Source: Pseudomonas viridiflava (lineage in GTDB: Bacteria > Pseudomonadota > Gammaproteobacteria > Pseudomonadales > Pseudomonadaceae). From it: DNA of 64,000 nt. The DNA lies in the NCBI RefSeq assembly GCF_900601905.1, contig NZ_UWFA01000383.1, positions 372,001 through 436,000 on the forward strand, given 5' to 3'. This document shows, piece by piece, positions 1 to 9,224 of this stretch (the first letter of the stretch is position 1; every line of letters starts with the position of its first letter). Under the pieces are notes generated by a model. That model had not been told where the DNA came from and did not search any database. It worked only from the letters and a program-made list of their open reading frames with translations. The translations under genes and the position numbers were made by a program.

Positions 1-1442
1 CTCTTTGGGCGTGGTCACGGTGTCGATCAGCTTGCCCAACTCGTAGCTCTGCACGGTCGTCGACTGACGGGCCGACTGAGTGGTGCTGGCTTGCACCAGC
101 TCACCTTTGGCATAAGCGATGCGCGTGCTGCTGTCGGCCTGATCCTCAATCACCAAGTACTTATAGTTCTGCGACTCGGGATCCATGCTCAACGCCAGCC
201 CGACGCCTGGGTACAGAGGTTTGTGGTACGCGGCACTCAGGCTGCTGGCCTGCTTCTGTTCTATCGAGCGGTCTGCGACCGTGGTGCCTTTGGTCTCGGT
301 GCTTTGCGAGGCCTTGTAGGCGAACCGGTCGGCTTCCGCGCCACGCATCGGATTGGGGTAACGGGTGGTCTGAACCAGCGACGCATCGAAGTCGGCAAGG
401 CCGGTCAACAGCGCGTGATCAACCTCATTCAGGGCCGGGCCGCTCTCCGGACTGCTCGCTGCAGCGGCACTTCGGCTGCTGCTCTGCAGGGTGGAAAACG
501 CATCCTTGAACAGATTCATCAGGTCTTCATCGCCATCGCCGCGATTCTGAGCCGCGTCGAACTGTTCCAGATAACTTTGCACGGCCTTGGCCTGTTGCTG
601 CGCGTTACCCAGGATGGCGTTGTTGTTCTTGACGCTCAGCTGAACATTGCCAGCGACGCCGTTCATTGCCACTGACTTGGTCTTCTCATCAGCCTTGAAG
701 CTGAGTGTCTGGTACTGGTCTTCACCCAGTTTCAGACGGGCGCTGAGGTCAACCGAGGAAAACATCTGTGGATCCAGCTGGCTGAGAGCGCCCAGGTTCA
801 GACGAGGCTTTTGCGCGGTCAGGCCGTCAATCGCTTCTTGAAAACCCTCTGCCAGGGCGCCCAGCGCCTCGCGCTCGCTATCGCTGAGTTTGCCGCCGGT
901 AACATCGGCCTGTACCGCAACGCCGTCCTTGGAACTGGACAGATTCAGCGTGATGGTCGCGCCACTTTTGGTCGTGAGGGTCATGCTGATGGTGTTGTCG
1001 GCTTTTTCGTGCAGATGCGTCTGAGCCAATTCAACAGCGGCGGCGTTTTTTACATCGTCAGCGGACGAACGGATGACAGACTGGGAAATCCTGCTGGAGC
1101 CGCCTTCAGCCAGTTGCTGCAATAAGGCCGCGCCCAGGCCCTGAAACCGTCCGGCTGTGGAGGACGCCGGGATATTACCCATCAGCGCCGACGTCACTGG
1201 GTCGCTCACCTCTTGCTCAACGGTGTAAACGGGGTTGGTGATGTTCAACGCACCCAGCGACCGATAAGTGGTGAGCTCCGCAAGCTTTACATCCTGGCCG
1301 AGAAGGACGACCGACGCCGGGGACGCGCCGGTTGACGATTGTGCCGCCGAATCAGCGGTCTTGCCGGCGTTTAACGCAACGGCCTGACTGACAGCGCTGG
1401 TAATGATTGGGGTGTTCGCAGTCACCAAAGAAATAGAGTTCA
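1..1442 (-). CDS. Hypothetical protein, 3' end cut off by the window edge
   Basis: An open frame of about 480 codons starts at an ATG at 1442 (MNSISLVTANTPIITS...) and runs off the left edge with no stop, so the C-terminus is unseen. The N-terminal third is rich in Ala, Ser, Thr and Gln, without a classical signal peptide or membrane segment. The middle reads like a soluble mixed alpha/beta or helical protein (for example LSDSEREALGALAEGFQEA). Codon use looks coding throughout, with high-GC third positions. I do not recognise the family. The low-complexity start resembles flagellar-type or otherwise secreted substrates only superficially, so I assign no function. The upstream 223 bases up to the next gene presumably hold its promoter. 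Confidence 0.7.
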
Positions 1443-1665
1443 TAGCGCTTCCGTGCTCGCTTGCTGGACATTTTGTCTACTTTGTAGCGGCCAGCGCGAA
1501 GGAAACTTTAGACATCGATAAACGCGCCAGACGTTTCAAAATGATTGGCAATGCACTGAACTCAGGTTGTCGACTCAGCGTATCGGCGAGGCGGCTGGCG
1601 ATTTTCCCTGGAGATAGGGCTTTTTGCCAGTGCCTCGCGAACACGTTTGCGACTACCCAGGCGCG

Positions 1666-2772
1666 CTATTCATTGGGTTCATCGGTATTGATGTACTCGG
1701 GCACTTTGGCCAACGGCAGACGGCGTGCCTGCTCCACGCTGATGCCCGGCCGCGTTGGCAGCGGATCCAGTGTTTGCGGCTGGCCGGTTTCAAGGCAGCG
1801 TTCGATGGCCGCCAGCACCCGCACGTCTCGCCAGCCTTCATCACCATCGGGCTCAGGCTCGCGATCCTGCAGGATGCAGTCGGAGAAGTACTGGGTTTCG
1901 CCGCCGAACTGATCCACCACCGGGTGCGCGTGCTCGGTGGTCTTGCCGTCGATGATTGCCCGATAGCTGATGGCGACGCCCTCGCCAAAGCCGAATGCCG
2001 GCGAGGCTTCGAATTCGCCTTTGGTGCCGATCACTTGATAACGCTGGGTGCCCGGCAGGCTGTAGCTGACGGTGAATTGCGCCAGGCGCTCTTCGGAAAA
2101 CCGCAGGGTGACGGCGACGGTATCCGGTGTGTTGATTTCCCGGCCTGGGGTGTGGATGGCGACTGCGTGGACTTCCAGAGGCTCGGCGTCGAACAGGTTG
2201 CGTACCGCGTTGATCGGGTAAGGCCCCATGTCTGCAGCGGGTCCGGCCCAGTAGCCGCTTTGCATACGATGATTTTTGGGATCGGTGGTTTGCGCGAACG
2301 TCGCGGTGAACAGCCGTGGCTCGCCAATATCACCGGCGCGGATACGACTGATCATTTCCACGGTGCCCGGCTCGAAGTGCAAGCGATAGGCGATCATCAG
2401 CTTGGCACCGGACCGCTGGGCAGCCTCGGTGATGGCCAGGCAGTCTTCTTCGCTGGTTGCCATGGGCTTTTCCAGCAGCACATGAATGCCGGCTTCAAGG
2501 GCTGGAACGGCGAACTCGCGATGGCGGAAGTTGGGGGTGGCCAGGTAGATTGCGTCGATTTCACCGGACTTGAGCAGGGTGTCGAATTCGTCGTAGTGGT
2601 AGCTTTTCAAGTCGTAGAGCTCGGCCAGCTTGTCGGCCTTGATCGGGTCGCCTGTGACCAGCGCGGTCATGACCGAATTGTCGGTCTGATCCACACCTGG
2701 CATGAACGCCCCTTGGGAAATCCAGCCTCCGGCGACAACTGCGTAACGAATTTTGCCCTGTGCATCTGGCAT
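1666..2772 (-). CDS. Gfo/Idh/MocA family NAD(P)-dependent oxidoreductase
   Basis: This 368-residue protein is a probable dehydrogenase acting on a sugar, inositol or similar polyol. Residues 8-22 (IRYAVVAGGWISQGA) form the first Rossmann strand-turn, with a slightly altered glycine pattern, and residues 101-103 are the family's EKP motif (LLEKPMA), which carries the catalytic lysine. A C-terminal alpha/beta domain follows (for example HTPGREINTPDTVAV). The start at 2772 is preceded by a good GGAGG ribosome binding site. It stands alone on the minus strand, divergent from the TerC-type gene. The substrate cannot be read from the sequence. Confidence 0.9.
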   Translation of the reverse strand: MPDAQGKIRYAVVAGGWISQGAFMPGVDQTDNSVMTALVTGDPIKADKLAELYDLKSYHYDEFDTLLKSGEIDAIYLATPNFRHREFAVPALEAGIHVLLEKPMATSEEDCLAITEAAQRSGAKLMIAYRLHFEPGTVEMISRIRAGDIGEPRLFTATFAQTTDPKNHRMQSGYWAGPAADMGPYPINAVRNLFDAEPLEVHAVAIHTPGREINTPDTVAVTLRFSEERLAQFTVSYSLPGTQRYQVIGTKGEFEASPAFGFGEGVAISYRAIIDGKTTEHAHPVVDQFGGETQYFSDCILQDREPEPDGDEGWRDVRVLAAIERCLETGQPQTLDPLPTRPGISVEQARRLPLAKVPEYINTDEPNE

Positions 2773-2880
2773 GAGATAAGCCTCCAGAATCGCCCGGCGG
2801 TGTGCCCGGCACGTATAGAAGGGGCACGAATCAGGCCGGGAAGTTCAAACGATATGGCTCGCTGGTCATCCCGCTTCTAG

Positions 2881-3202
2881 AGCCGTGTCAGCATGCAGGC
2901 GGTTTGATGTTATTGTTTGTAATACTTTTGATGCGTAGGAAAGTGACTTTTCCATTGTAGGATCACTGTCCGTTGTCACTGTCAGGATGTTATGAACACC
3001 ACTCAGGAGCCTCCCAGTCGCTCTGGTCATCCCCGTGTTGAATCCCGCTTCAAATTGAGCTGCGATCCCGTTGCCTTCATGGCTGCCAGCGGATCATGCC
3101 ATCTGATTACCCCGTCCCATCAACCGCCTCGTGCGCCTTATCTGGTCGCGTGTCGCTTCGCTGTGCCCGCCAAAAACCGTCTTCGAGAGACTCAATAACT
3201 GT
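2881..3202. other. Divergent intergenic region between the oxidoreductase and TerC-type genes
   Basis: This 320-base stretch must hold the promoters of both flanking genes. The left part is AT-rich (around 2905-2935), which suits promoters. I looked for a yybP-ykoY manganese riboswitch because TerC-like genes often carry one, and did not see its conserved core. The only other content is the possible leader ORF at 2992-3198. Confidence 0.4.
2992..3198 (+). CDS. Possible proline-rich leader ORF ahead of the TerC-type gene
   Basis: This 68-codon frame has an ATG at 2992 with a CAGGA ribosome binding site six bases upstream. It ends with TAA at 3196-3198, only four bases before the ATG of the membrane protein gene. 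It contains nine prolines, including two Pro-Pro pairs (codons 7-8 and 45-46). The downstream gene has a poor ribosome binding site of its own, so coupled translation is conceivable. There is no homology that I recognise. It could equally be a chance frame in the 5' leader, so I rate it low. Confidence 0.25.
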   Translation: MNTTQEPPSRSGHPRVESRFKLSCDPVAFMAASGSCHLITPSHQPPRAPYLVACRFAVPAKNRLRETQ

Positions 3203-4753
3203 ATGGAATGGATTGCTGATCCTACGGCATGGCTTGGCCTGCTGACCCTGATTGTCCTGGAACTGGTTCTGGGTATCGACAACCTGGTGTTTATCGCGAT
3301 TCTGGCGGACAAGCTGCCGCCCGAGCAGCGTGACAAGGCGCGGGTCATCGGCCTGTCGCTAGCGCTGATCATGCGTCTGGGCCTGTTGGCCAGTATTTCC
3401 TGGATGGTTACGCTCACCCAACCGCTGTTCGAAGTGTTCGACCACAGCTTTTCGGGGCGAGACCTGATCATGCTGTTTGGTGGTGTGTTCCTGTTGTTCA
3501 AGGCCACCATGGAGTTGCATGAGCGCCTTGAGGGTCATGTCAGCGAGCGCACCAGTCATTCCAGCTATGCGAAATTCTGGCCCATCGTGGCGCAAATTGT
3601 CGTGCTGGATGCGGTGTTCTCTCTGGATGCGGTGATTACCGCGGTAGGCATGGTCGAGCACCTGGCCGTGATGATGATTGCGGTGATGATCTCGATTGGT
3701 CTGATGATCGTCGCCAGCAAGCCGCTGACTCGTTTCGTCAACGCTCACCCCACCGTGATCATGCTGTGCCTGGGCTTTCTGATGATGATTGGCTTCAGCC
3801 TCACTGCTGAAGGCCTGGGGTTCCATATTCCCAAGGGCTATCTGTACGCGGCGATTGGCTTCTCGATTCTGATCGAGTTGTTCAACCAGATCGCCCGCAA
3901 GAGCCGCAAGAAGTCGCTGCATGGCTTGAAGCCCATGCGCGAGCGGACTGCTCATGCGGTGTTGCGCCTGTTGGGCGGTCGCAAGCTGGATGCTGACGAG
4001 GTGGGCGAAGAAATTGCCGACATGCTCGACGGCGAGCAGAGCGCTGCGGTGTTTGATCGCCGCGAGCGAGTGATGATCAGCGGCGTGCTGCAACTGGCCG
4101 AGCGGCCGATCCGTTCCGCCATGACGCCGCGTGCCGAAGTCGATCATATCGACCTGGCGGACGACCCGGAGACCGTGCGCATCAAGCTGATGCATTCGTC
4201 CTACTCGCGTCTGCCGCTGATTCGTGAAGGCCGCATCGACGAGCCGTTGGGCTTTGTGCACAAGAAGGAATTGCTCAAGGAGCTGCTGGCCGGTAACGAA
4301 CCGAACCTGGAGTTCATGGCACGCAAGGCGATCAACCTGCTGGAAAGCTTCACGATCCTCAATGCGCTGGAGCAGATGCGCAAGGAGTCGACGCACATTG
4401 CTTTCGTGATCAACGAATTCGGTGACTTCATCGGTCTGTTGACCATGACCGACATTCTTGAGTCGATTGCCGGTGAATTGCCCGACGCCAGCGAAGTCGA
4501 GGGTCCGGACATCATGGCCGAGGAGGGTGGCTTCCTGGTGTCGGGTGCCTTGAACCTCAGCCAGGTGCGCGAGCGCGTCGGCTTCCAGGCTCAGGCCACC
4601 GACGATTACCAGACCCTGGCGGGGCTGGTGATGAGTCTGCTGGATCGCTTGCCAAGAAAGGGCGATACGTTGCAGTGGGACGGCTGGGACATGACCGTGA
4701 CCGACGTTGAAGAGCGCCGAGTGACCCGCGTGTTGTTGCGCAGGCCTGAGTGA
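3203..4753 (+). CDS. TerC family membrane protein with CBS pair and CorC/HlyC domain
   Basis: This is a 516-residue inner-membrane protein of the YoaE/YegH (UPF0053-related) type, probably moving or sensing a metal ion. Roughly residues 1-230 form a TerC domain with about seven hydrophobic segments and the acidic pairs typical of the family (VLGIDNLVF near 25, DAVFSLDAV near 140). A CBS pair ([15 protein letters not shown] onward, about 300-420) and a C-terminal CorC/HlyC transporter-associated domain (about 430-510) follow. I chose the ATG at 3203 ([10 protein letters not shown]) over an in-frame upstream start because the extra residues do not fit the family. Its own ribosome binding site is weak. 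Metal specificity (Mn, Mg or other) is unknown. Confidence 0.9.
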   Translation: MEWIADPTAWLGLLTLIVLELVLGIDNLVFIAILADKLPPEQRDKARVIGLSLALIMRLGLLASISWMVTLTQPLFEVFDHSFSGRDLIMLFGGVFLLFKATMELHERLEGHVSERTSHSSYAKFWPIVAQIVVLDAVFSLDAVITAVGMVEHLAVMMIAVMISIGLMIVASKPLTRFVNAHPTVIMLCLGFLMMIGFSLTAEGLGFHIPKGYLYAAIGFSILIELFNQIARKSRKKSLHGLKPMRERTAHAVLRLLGGRKLDADEVGEEIADMLDGEQSAAVFDRRERVMISGVLQLAERPIRSAMTPRAEVDHIDLADDPETVRIKLMHSSYSRLPLIREGRIDEPLGFVHKKELLKELLAGNEPNLEFMARKAINLLESFTILNALEQMRKESTHIAFVINEFGDFIGLLTMTDILESIAGELPDASEVEGPDIMAEEGGFLVSGALNLSQVRERVGFQAQATDDYQTLAGLVMSLLDRLPRKGDTLQWDGWDMTVTDVEERRVTRVLLRRPE

Positions 4754-4909
4754 TCAATCGCCCGCCGTTGCTGGACAAGCCCGAGCCAGAGGCCTCGCGC
4801 TCCAGCATCAGCGGCGCTGATAATCAGTATCTGTACGGGTGGTTTTTCATCAGGCGTGGGTGACTCTAGATTGGCCCCATAACTTCGAAACAACTTCTGG
4901 AGCCACATC

Positions 4910-5155
4910 ATGAAACGCACAATCGCTTTGAGCTTTGCCCTTTCAGTACTGACCGCTACTGGCGCATTCGCCAGCACTTCGTCCACCCAGACCGTAGCAG
5001 CGGCTACCCAAGTCGCCGAGCGCGCTTCGACCACACAGGTGCAGGTTGCCGGTGCAGGTAACAAAACCTTCGACCGCGCGCAGATCAAGTCGGAAAAAAC
5101 CGTGATGGTCGCAGAAAATCGCAAGGAATTCGGTTCGCAGTATCAGCGTTATTGA
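4910..5155 (+). CDS. Small exported protein of unknown function
   Basis: The 81-residue product begins with a clear signal peptide (MKRTIALSFALSVLTATGAFA, cleavage after AFA near residue 21). The mature part of about 60 residues is Thr, Val, Ala and Gln rich, has no cysteine, and ends in charged residues (KEFGSQYQRY). A signal peptide with a short polar tail suggests a periplasmic or surface protein. It follows the TerC-type gene by 156 bases and is closed by a strong hairpin terminator, so it is probably its own transcription unit. I do not recognise the family. Confidence 0.75.
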   Translation: MKRTIALSFALSVLTATGAFASTSSTQTVAAATQVAERASTTQVQVAGAGNKTFDRAQIKSEKTVMVAENRKEFGSQYQRY

Positions 5156-5179
5156 TCAGTGCTTTTTGTAAAACGACTC

Positions 5180-5204
5180 AAGCCCGGCTAGCCGGGCTTT
5201 TTTT
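5180..5204 (+). terminator. Rho-independent terminator, possibly bidirectional
   Basis: A perfect inverted repeat AGCCCGGC-TA-GCCGGGCT at 5181-5198 is followed by six T's. It lies 25 bases after the small exported protein gene. On the other strand it lies 38 bases after the end of the PatB-type gene, where A's on the 5' side give a short U-run, so it may stop transcription from both sides. Confidence 0.85.
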
Positions 5205-5241
5205 CGAAGATCAATCGGTTGTGTGAATACCCTGTTGTGGA

Positions 5242-6390
5242 TCAACGATCCTGCAGACTGCGCTCCATGCGCGCGAGCCCTTCCTCAAGCATCGAGCGTG
5301 GGCAGCCGAAGTTCAGGCGCACGAACTGCTCGCAGTCCGGGCCGAATTCGGGCCCGGCGCTGAGCCCCACCCTGGCGTTCTTCAGGAAGAAGTCATGGGG
5401 GTTTTCCAGCCCCAGGGCCGAGCAGTCCAGCCAGGCCAGATAAGTACTTTGCGGCAGGTGCATGACCACGCCGGGCAAACGGCTGCGCACGGCCTCGGCC
5501 AAGTAGTCACGGTTGGCTTGCAGGTACGCGTTGACCTGGCTCAGCCAGCCTGCGCAGTCGCTGTAGGCGGCGCGGGTGGCTTCCAGCCCCAGCACATTGA
5601 CGCTGTCCACCAGACCCAGGCGCCCGGCGTTGAAACGCTTGCGCAGCAGCGGGTCCTGAATCACCGCGAATGCTGTTTTCAGCCCGGCAATGTTGTAAGC
5701 CTTGCTGGCAGACATCAGGGTCACGGTGCGGCTGGCGATCTGCGGGCTGAGCGAGGCGATGGGCACATGGCGACGACCATCGAACAGGATATCGGCGTGG
5801 ATTTCGTCGGAAATGATCAGCACGTCGTGATCCACGCAGGCCTGACCGATCAGGTGCAGTTCTTCACCGCTGAACACCTTGCCCAGCGGGTTGTGCGGAT
5901 TGCTCAGCAGAAAAGCTGCGGCGCGGGGCAGGTGGCTGTTCAGCTCGGCCAGATCCGTGTGGTACTCACCTTGGGCGTCGGCCTTGAATGACAACTCGAT
6001 GCTCGGTTGATGCCGATGGGTCGGTGCCTGGGCAAGAGGGCCGTAATTGGGCATTTGCAGTATTACTGGCGCGTCGTTGGCGACCAGAGCATTCAGCGCC
6101 ATGTTGAAGCCTGGCTCGACGCCGGGCAGGAACACCAGATCTTCCGGCTGGACACGCCAGGCATAGCGCTGCCAGAGATAGTCGACCACCGTGTTGCGCA
6201 GGCTGTCCTGGGCGACACCGTAACCGAGCAGCGGATGCTCCAGGCGCTTGTGCAGCGCCTGAATGATCGGCTCGGCCACAGGGAAATCCATGTCCGCGAC
6301 CCACATGGGCAGCACGTCGGCGGGGTACAGGCTCCACTTCTTGCTGTCAGTGCCGTGGCGGTCGAATACGGTGTCCAGGTTGGTGGTCAT
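5242..6390 (-). CDS. patB: MalY/PatB family PLP-dependent C-S beta-lyase
   Basis: This 382-residue fold-type I PLP enzyme cleaves the C-S bond of cystathionine or other cysteine S-conjugates, giving a thiol, pyruvate and ammonia. Visible landmarks are the N-terminal MWVADMDFP (residues 29-37), SNPHNPLG (163-170), the cofactor aspartate in SDEIHAD (195) and the PLP lysine in SASKAYNIAGLK (Lys230). Length matches the family. It is the last gene after an amino acid binding protein and permease on the same strand, 87 bases behind the permease. Its substrate is therefore probably an imported sulfur amino acid or cysteine conjugate (inference). The symbol is by family resemblance. Confidence 0.88.
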   Translation of the reverse strand: MTTNLDTVFDRHGTDSKKWSLYPADVLPMWVADMDFPVAEPIIQALHKRLEHPLLGYGVAQDSLRNTVVDYLWQRYAWRVQPEDLVFLPGVEPGFNMALNALVANDAPVILQMPNYGPLAQAPTHRHQPSIELSFKADAQGEYHTDLAELNSHLPRAAAFLLSNPHNPLGKVFSGEELHLIGQACVDHDVLIISDEIHADILFDGRRHVPIASLSPQIASRTVTLMSASKAYNIAGLKTAFAVIQDPLLRKRFNAGRLGLVDSVNVLGLEATRAAYSDCAGWLSQVNAYLQANRDYLAEAVRSRLPGVVMHLPQSTYLAWLDCSALGLENPHDFFLKNARVGLSAGPEFGPDCEQFVRLNFGCPRSMLEEGLARMERSLQDR

Positions 6391-6477
6391 GTGCGTCTCT
6401 AGAGCGAAGTGCGAAGGCGACAGGTTATAGGCGCCCAGTGCATTGGTCCACTCGCAGCGGTCCCGGCCTGTTACCGC

Positions 6478-7311
6478 TCAGCGCTGATGTTTGTAGGCCT
6501 TGCCGTAATGCCGCTCCAGTCGTGCCTGGATCAGCTCCAGCCCGATGGACAGCAGCCAGTAGATCAGCGCTGCGGTGGTCAGCATCTCGATATAACGGTA
6601 CGAGGAGCGACCGTAGGATTGCGCGAGAAACATCACCTCCCAGACGCCCATGACCGAAATCAGCGACGAATCCTTGAGCATGGAGATGAACTGACTGGTG
6701 GTCGGCGGGATGATCGTGCGCATCGCCTGAGGCAGGGTGATTTGCCAGAACACCACCGTGGGGCGCATGCCCAGTGCGGCGGCGGCTTCACGCTGACCGG
6801 GCGGGACGCCGATGATCCCGGCGCGAAAGATCTCGCTCAGGTAGGCGCCGTAATTCAACGACAGGGCGATGATCCCGGCGCTGATTGCACCCGGCACAAC
6901 CCCCAGTTGCGGCAAACCGAGATAGATCAGCAGGATCTGAATCAGCAACGGTGTGCCACGAAAGAACGACGCATAGAAACTGGCAATGCCAAACGCCACC
7001 GCGCTGCTGGACAAGCGCGCCAGCGCCGTGGCAAAGCCGAGAATCAACGACAGCCAGATCGAACAGAAACACAGAAACAAGGTCAGCGCAGCGCCCTGCA
7101 GGAAGCCATTGGGCGCCAGGTGCAGGCCGACCAGATACTGCCATTTCGCGGCGATGATCGAGAATTTCAGATCGAAGCTCATGAAAAACGCGATGCACAG
7201 ACCCAGCATGACCATCCAGGTCAGGTACAGGCGCGTTTTGAATCCCAAGACCCGCAACAGGCGCGAGCCATTGGCGTTCAGTTCGGGCGGAGCGGGCTGA
7301 TGCTTGCTCAT
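6478..7311 (-). CDS. Polar amino acid ABC transporter permease
   Basis: This 277-residue inner-membrane permease belongs to the HisM/GlnP (His/Glu/Gln/Arg) type. Five or so membrane segments are visible, and the EAA loop reads as EAAAALGMRPTVVFWQITLPQAM, the contact site for an ATPase. The N-terminal 25 residues are cytoplasmic. The start ATG overlaps the stop of the upstream binding protein by four bases (ATGA at 7308-7311), implying translational coupling. Only one permease gene is present, so it would form a homodimer. No ATPase gene lies beside it, which is unusual for this class. Confidence 0.9.
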   Translation of the reverse strand: MSKHQPAPPELNANGSRLLRVLGFKTRLYLTWMVMLGLCIAFFMSFDLKFSIIAAKWQYLVGLHLAPNGFLQGAALTLFLCFCSIWLSLILGFATALARLSSSAVAFGIASFYASFFRGTPLLIQILLIYLGLPQLGVVPGAISAGIIALSLNYGAYLSEIFRAGIIGVPPGQREAAAALGMRPTVVFWQITLPQAMRTIIPPTTSQFISMLKDSSLISVMGVWEVMFLAQSYGRSSYRYIEMLTTAALIYWLLSIGLELIQARLERHYGKAYKHQR

Positions 7312-8129
7312 TGGGTGATATCAGAGCCGATCCACTTTTGCGAAATCTTGCCCAGTGTGCCTTCAGCCTTGAGGCCTGCGATCACCTGGGTCAGTTTCGC
7401 ATCCCACTCGGCATCGCCTTTTTCAGTGGCGACCACGTTGGGTTCCGCATAAAGGGTTTCACCGGCGATCTTGAAGCGCGGGTCTTGGGTAATCCGCTCG
7501 CGAGCGGTAATCAGGTTGGTGACCATGGCATCCAGGCGAACCCCTGCGCCGAGCGCGAGGTCCTGAAAGGCCACGGTTTCGTTGTCGTAGGGCGCTGCTT
7601 GAACCGAGTCGAATGGATAGCTGATCGGCTTGTCTTCGGCGCCTTCAATCACCAGATCCTTGTTCAGGTAAGCCTCGTAGGTCGAAGCGCTGATGACGCC
7701 GACCTTCTTGCCGGACAAATCGCTGGCGGACTTAATGGCATCATTTGCGGCGTTGACCACGATCACCGCAGGCGACTGGTAATACGCGACCGGGAAATTG
7801 AAAACCTGGGCCCGGGCCTGGCTCGGCGTCATGGAGCAGATGCACACATCGTAGCGGCTGCCCCAGTGTCCGGCAGCGATCACGTCCCAGGACGGGGTGG
7901 CCAGTTGCAGCTTCACGCCCAGCTTGTCGGCGACTGCCTTGGCGACGTCTACATCGAAGCCGTCCAACTGGTTTTGATCATTGAGGAAAGAGAAAGGCGG
8001 GTAGTTCTCCATCATTACGCCGACCATTTCGCCTCTTTTGTTGATCCGGTCCAGGGTTTCGCCCGCCATGGCCGCAGAGCAGACGGACAGCAGAACAAGG
8101 CTCACAGGTAAAACAGCGCGCAGCTTCAT
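7308..8129 (-). CDS. Amino acid ABC transporter substrate-binding protein
   Basis: This 273-residue periplasmic binding protein is of family 3 (SBP_bac_3). A signal peptide covers about residues 1-20 (MKLRAVLPVSLVLLSVCSAAMA). The ligand fold begins with GEMVGVMMENYPPFSFLNDQNQLDGFDVDVAKAVA, written here only as a landmark of the family pattern PPFSF...GFDVD. I preferred the ATG at 8129 to an upstream in-frame start because it puts the signal peptide at the N-terminus. It is the first gene of an operon with a permease and PatB. The neighbouring C-S lyase and homocysteine methyltransferase point to a sulfur amino acid ligand such as cystine, S-methylmethionine or a cysteine conjugate (inference). 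Confidence 0.9.
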   Translation of the reverse strand: MKLRAVLPVSLVLLSVCSAAMAGETLDRINKRGEMVGVMMENYPPFSFLNDQNQLDGFDVDVAKAVADKLGVKLQLATPSWDVIAAGHWGSRYDVCICSMTPSQARAQVFNFPVAYYQSPAVIVVNAANDAIKSASDLSGKKVGVISASTYEAYLNKDLVIEGAEDKPISYPFDSVQAAPYDNETVAFQDLALGAGVRLDAMVTNLITARERITQDPRFKIAGETLYAEPNVVATEKGDAEWDAKLTQVIAGLKAEGTLGKISQKWIGSDITQ

Positions 8130-8290
8130 GGCATCACCGAATAGATCAAAGACAAATAATTGGTATATATTTAAACGCGATATAAAAAATGTCATTAATT
8201 ATTTATTGATCTATACAGCTGCGCTTTGGTTATAAGTCGATTACGGTCGGACATGATCATGCAGGCGGTTTTACTTTTTCAGGAGTTCTC

Positions 8291-9208
8291 ATGTCCGCAC
8301 TCGATACTTCAGTTCCGCTACGTCTGCTGGATGGCGGCATGGGCCGCGAACTGATGCGCATCGGCGCGCCGTTCCGCCAGCCTGAATGGTCGGCGCTGGC
8401 GTTGATCGAAGCCCCGGAATTTGTCCTCAAGGCACACCAGGCGTTTATCGACGCCGGTGCGCGGATCATCACCACCAACAGCTACGCGCTGGTTCCCTTT
8501 CACCTGGGCGAGGCGCGTTTTGCCGCGGATGCGCTGAGCCTGGCCGTGCTGGCCGGGCATCTGGCCCGGGAGGCGGCCAGTCATGCCCCTGCGCCGGTTC
8601 AGGTCGCCGGGTCATTGCCGCCCGCGTTGGGCTCTTATCGTCCGGATCTGTTTGACCATGAGCAGTCGGTCGCCATCCATCGCACGTTGATCAAAGGCCT
8701 TGAAGCGAATGTCGACGTATGGCTGGCTGAAACCCAGAGTTCGATTGCTGAAGTACGTGCTGTCCATGAAGCCCTCGCTCAGAACAGCAAGCCACTGTGG
8801 CTGTCGTTCACCCTGGAAGATGGTCAGGATCAGGGTCCGCGTCTGCGTTCGGGCGAGACAGTCGCCGAGGCGACAGAAGTGGCAATCGAACTGGGCGCCC
8901 GTGCTGTGCTGTTCAACTGCAGCCAGCCGGAAGTCATGGCTGCGGCGCTGGTGGCGGCGCGGGACGTTATCAATGCCGCCGGGCTGCACATCGAACTGGG
9001 CGTCTACGCCAACGCGTTTCCGGTGATGCAAGTCGAAGACGAGGGCGCCAATGCGACCCTGCACGACATTCGTGCCGATCTGGGGCCGGACTCCTACGCG
9101 CGCTGGGCGAGCAGCTGGGTAGAAAACGGCGCAACGGTCATCGGCGGCTGCTGCGGCATCGGCCCTGAGCACATCGCGGCCCTGCGCAGCCACTTCAAGC
9201 TGGGTTGA
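8291..9208 (+). CDS. mmuM: Homocysteine S-methyltransferase
   Basis: This 305-residue zinc enzyme transfers a methyl group, classically from S-methylmethionine, to homocysteine to give methionine. The N-terminal LLDGGMGREL (12-21) and the three zinc cysteines, Cys210 in LFNCSQPE and Cys287/Cys288 in IGGCCGIGPEHI, are all present. An AGGAG site stands five bases before the ATG at 8291. It is divergent from the binding protein-permease-PatB operon, with an AT-rich 160-base shared control region (8130-8290). That suggests a local unit for taking up and recycling organic sulfur. The symbol is by family; the true methyl donor is not proven. Confidence 0.9.
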   Translation: MSALDTSVPLRLLDGGMGRELMRIGAPFRQPEWSALALIEAPEFVLKAHQAFIDAGARIITTNSYALVPFHLGEARFAADALSLAVLAGHLAREAASHAPAPVQVAGSLPPALGSYRPDLFDHEQSVAIHRTLIKGLEANVDVWLAETQSSIAEVRAVHEALAQNSKPLWLSFTLEDGQDQGPRLRSGETVAEATEVAIELGARAVLFNCSQPEVMAAALVAARDVINAAGLHIELGVYANAFPVMQVEDEGANATLHDIRADLGPDSYARWASSWVENGATVIGGCCGIGPEHIAALRSHFKLG

Positions 9209-9224
9209 TTCAAGTCCTCATAGG

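Noticed and set aside
91..1125. Plus-strand ORFs over the first kilobase
   Set aside because: They are shadows of the long minus-strand frame, which has better codon use and runs unbroken from 1442 to the edge.
2881..3202. Manganese riboswitch (yybP-ykoY) before the TerC-type gene
   Set aside because: The conserved core was not visible; a covariance-model search would settle it.
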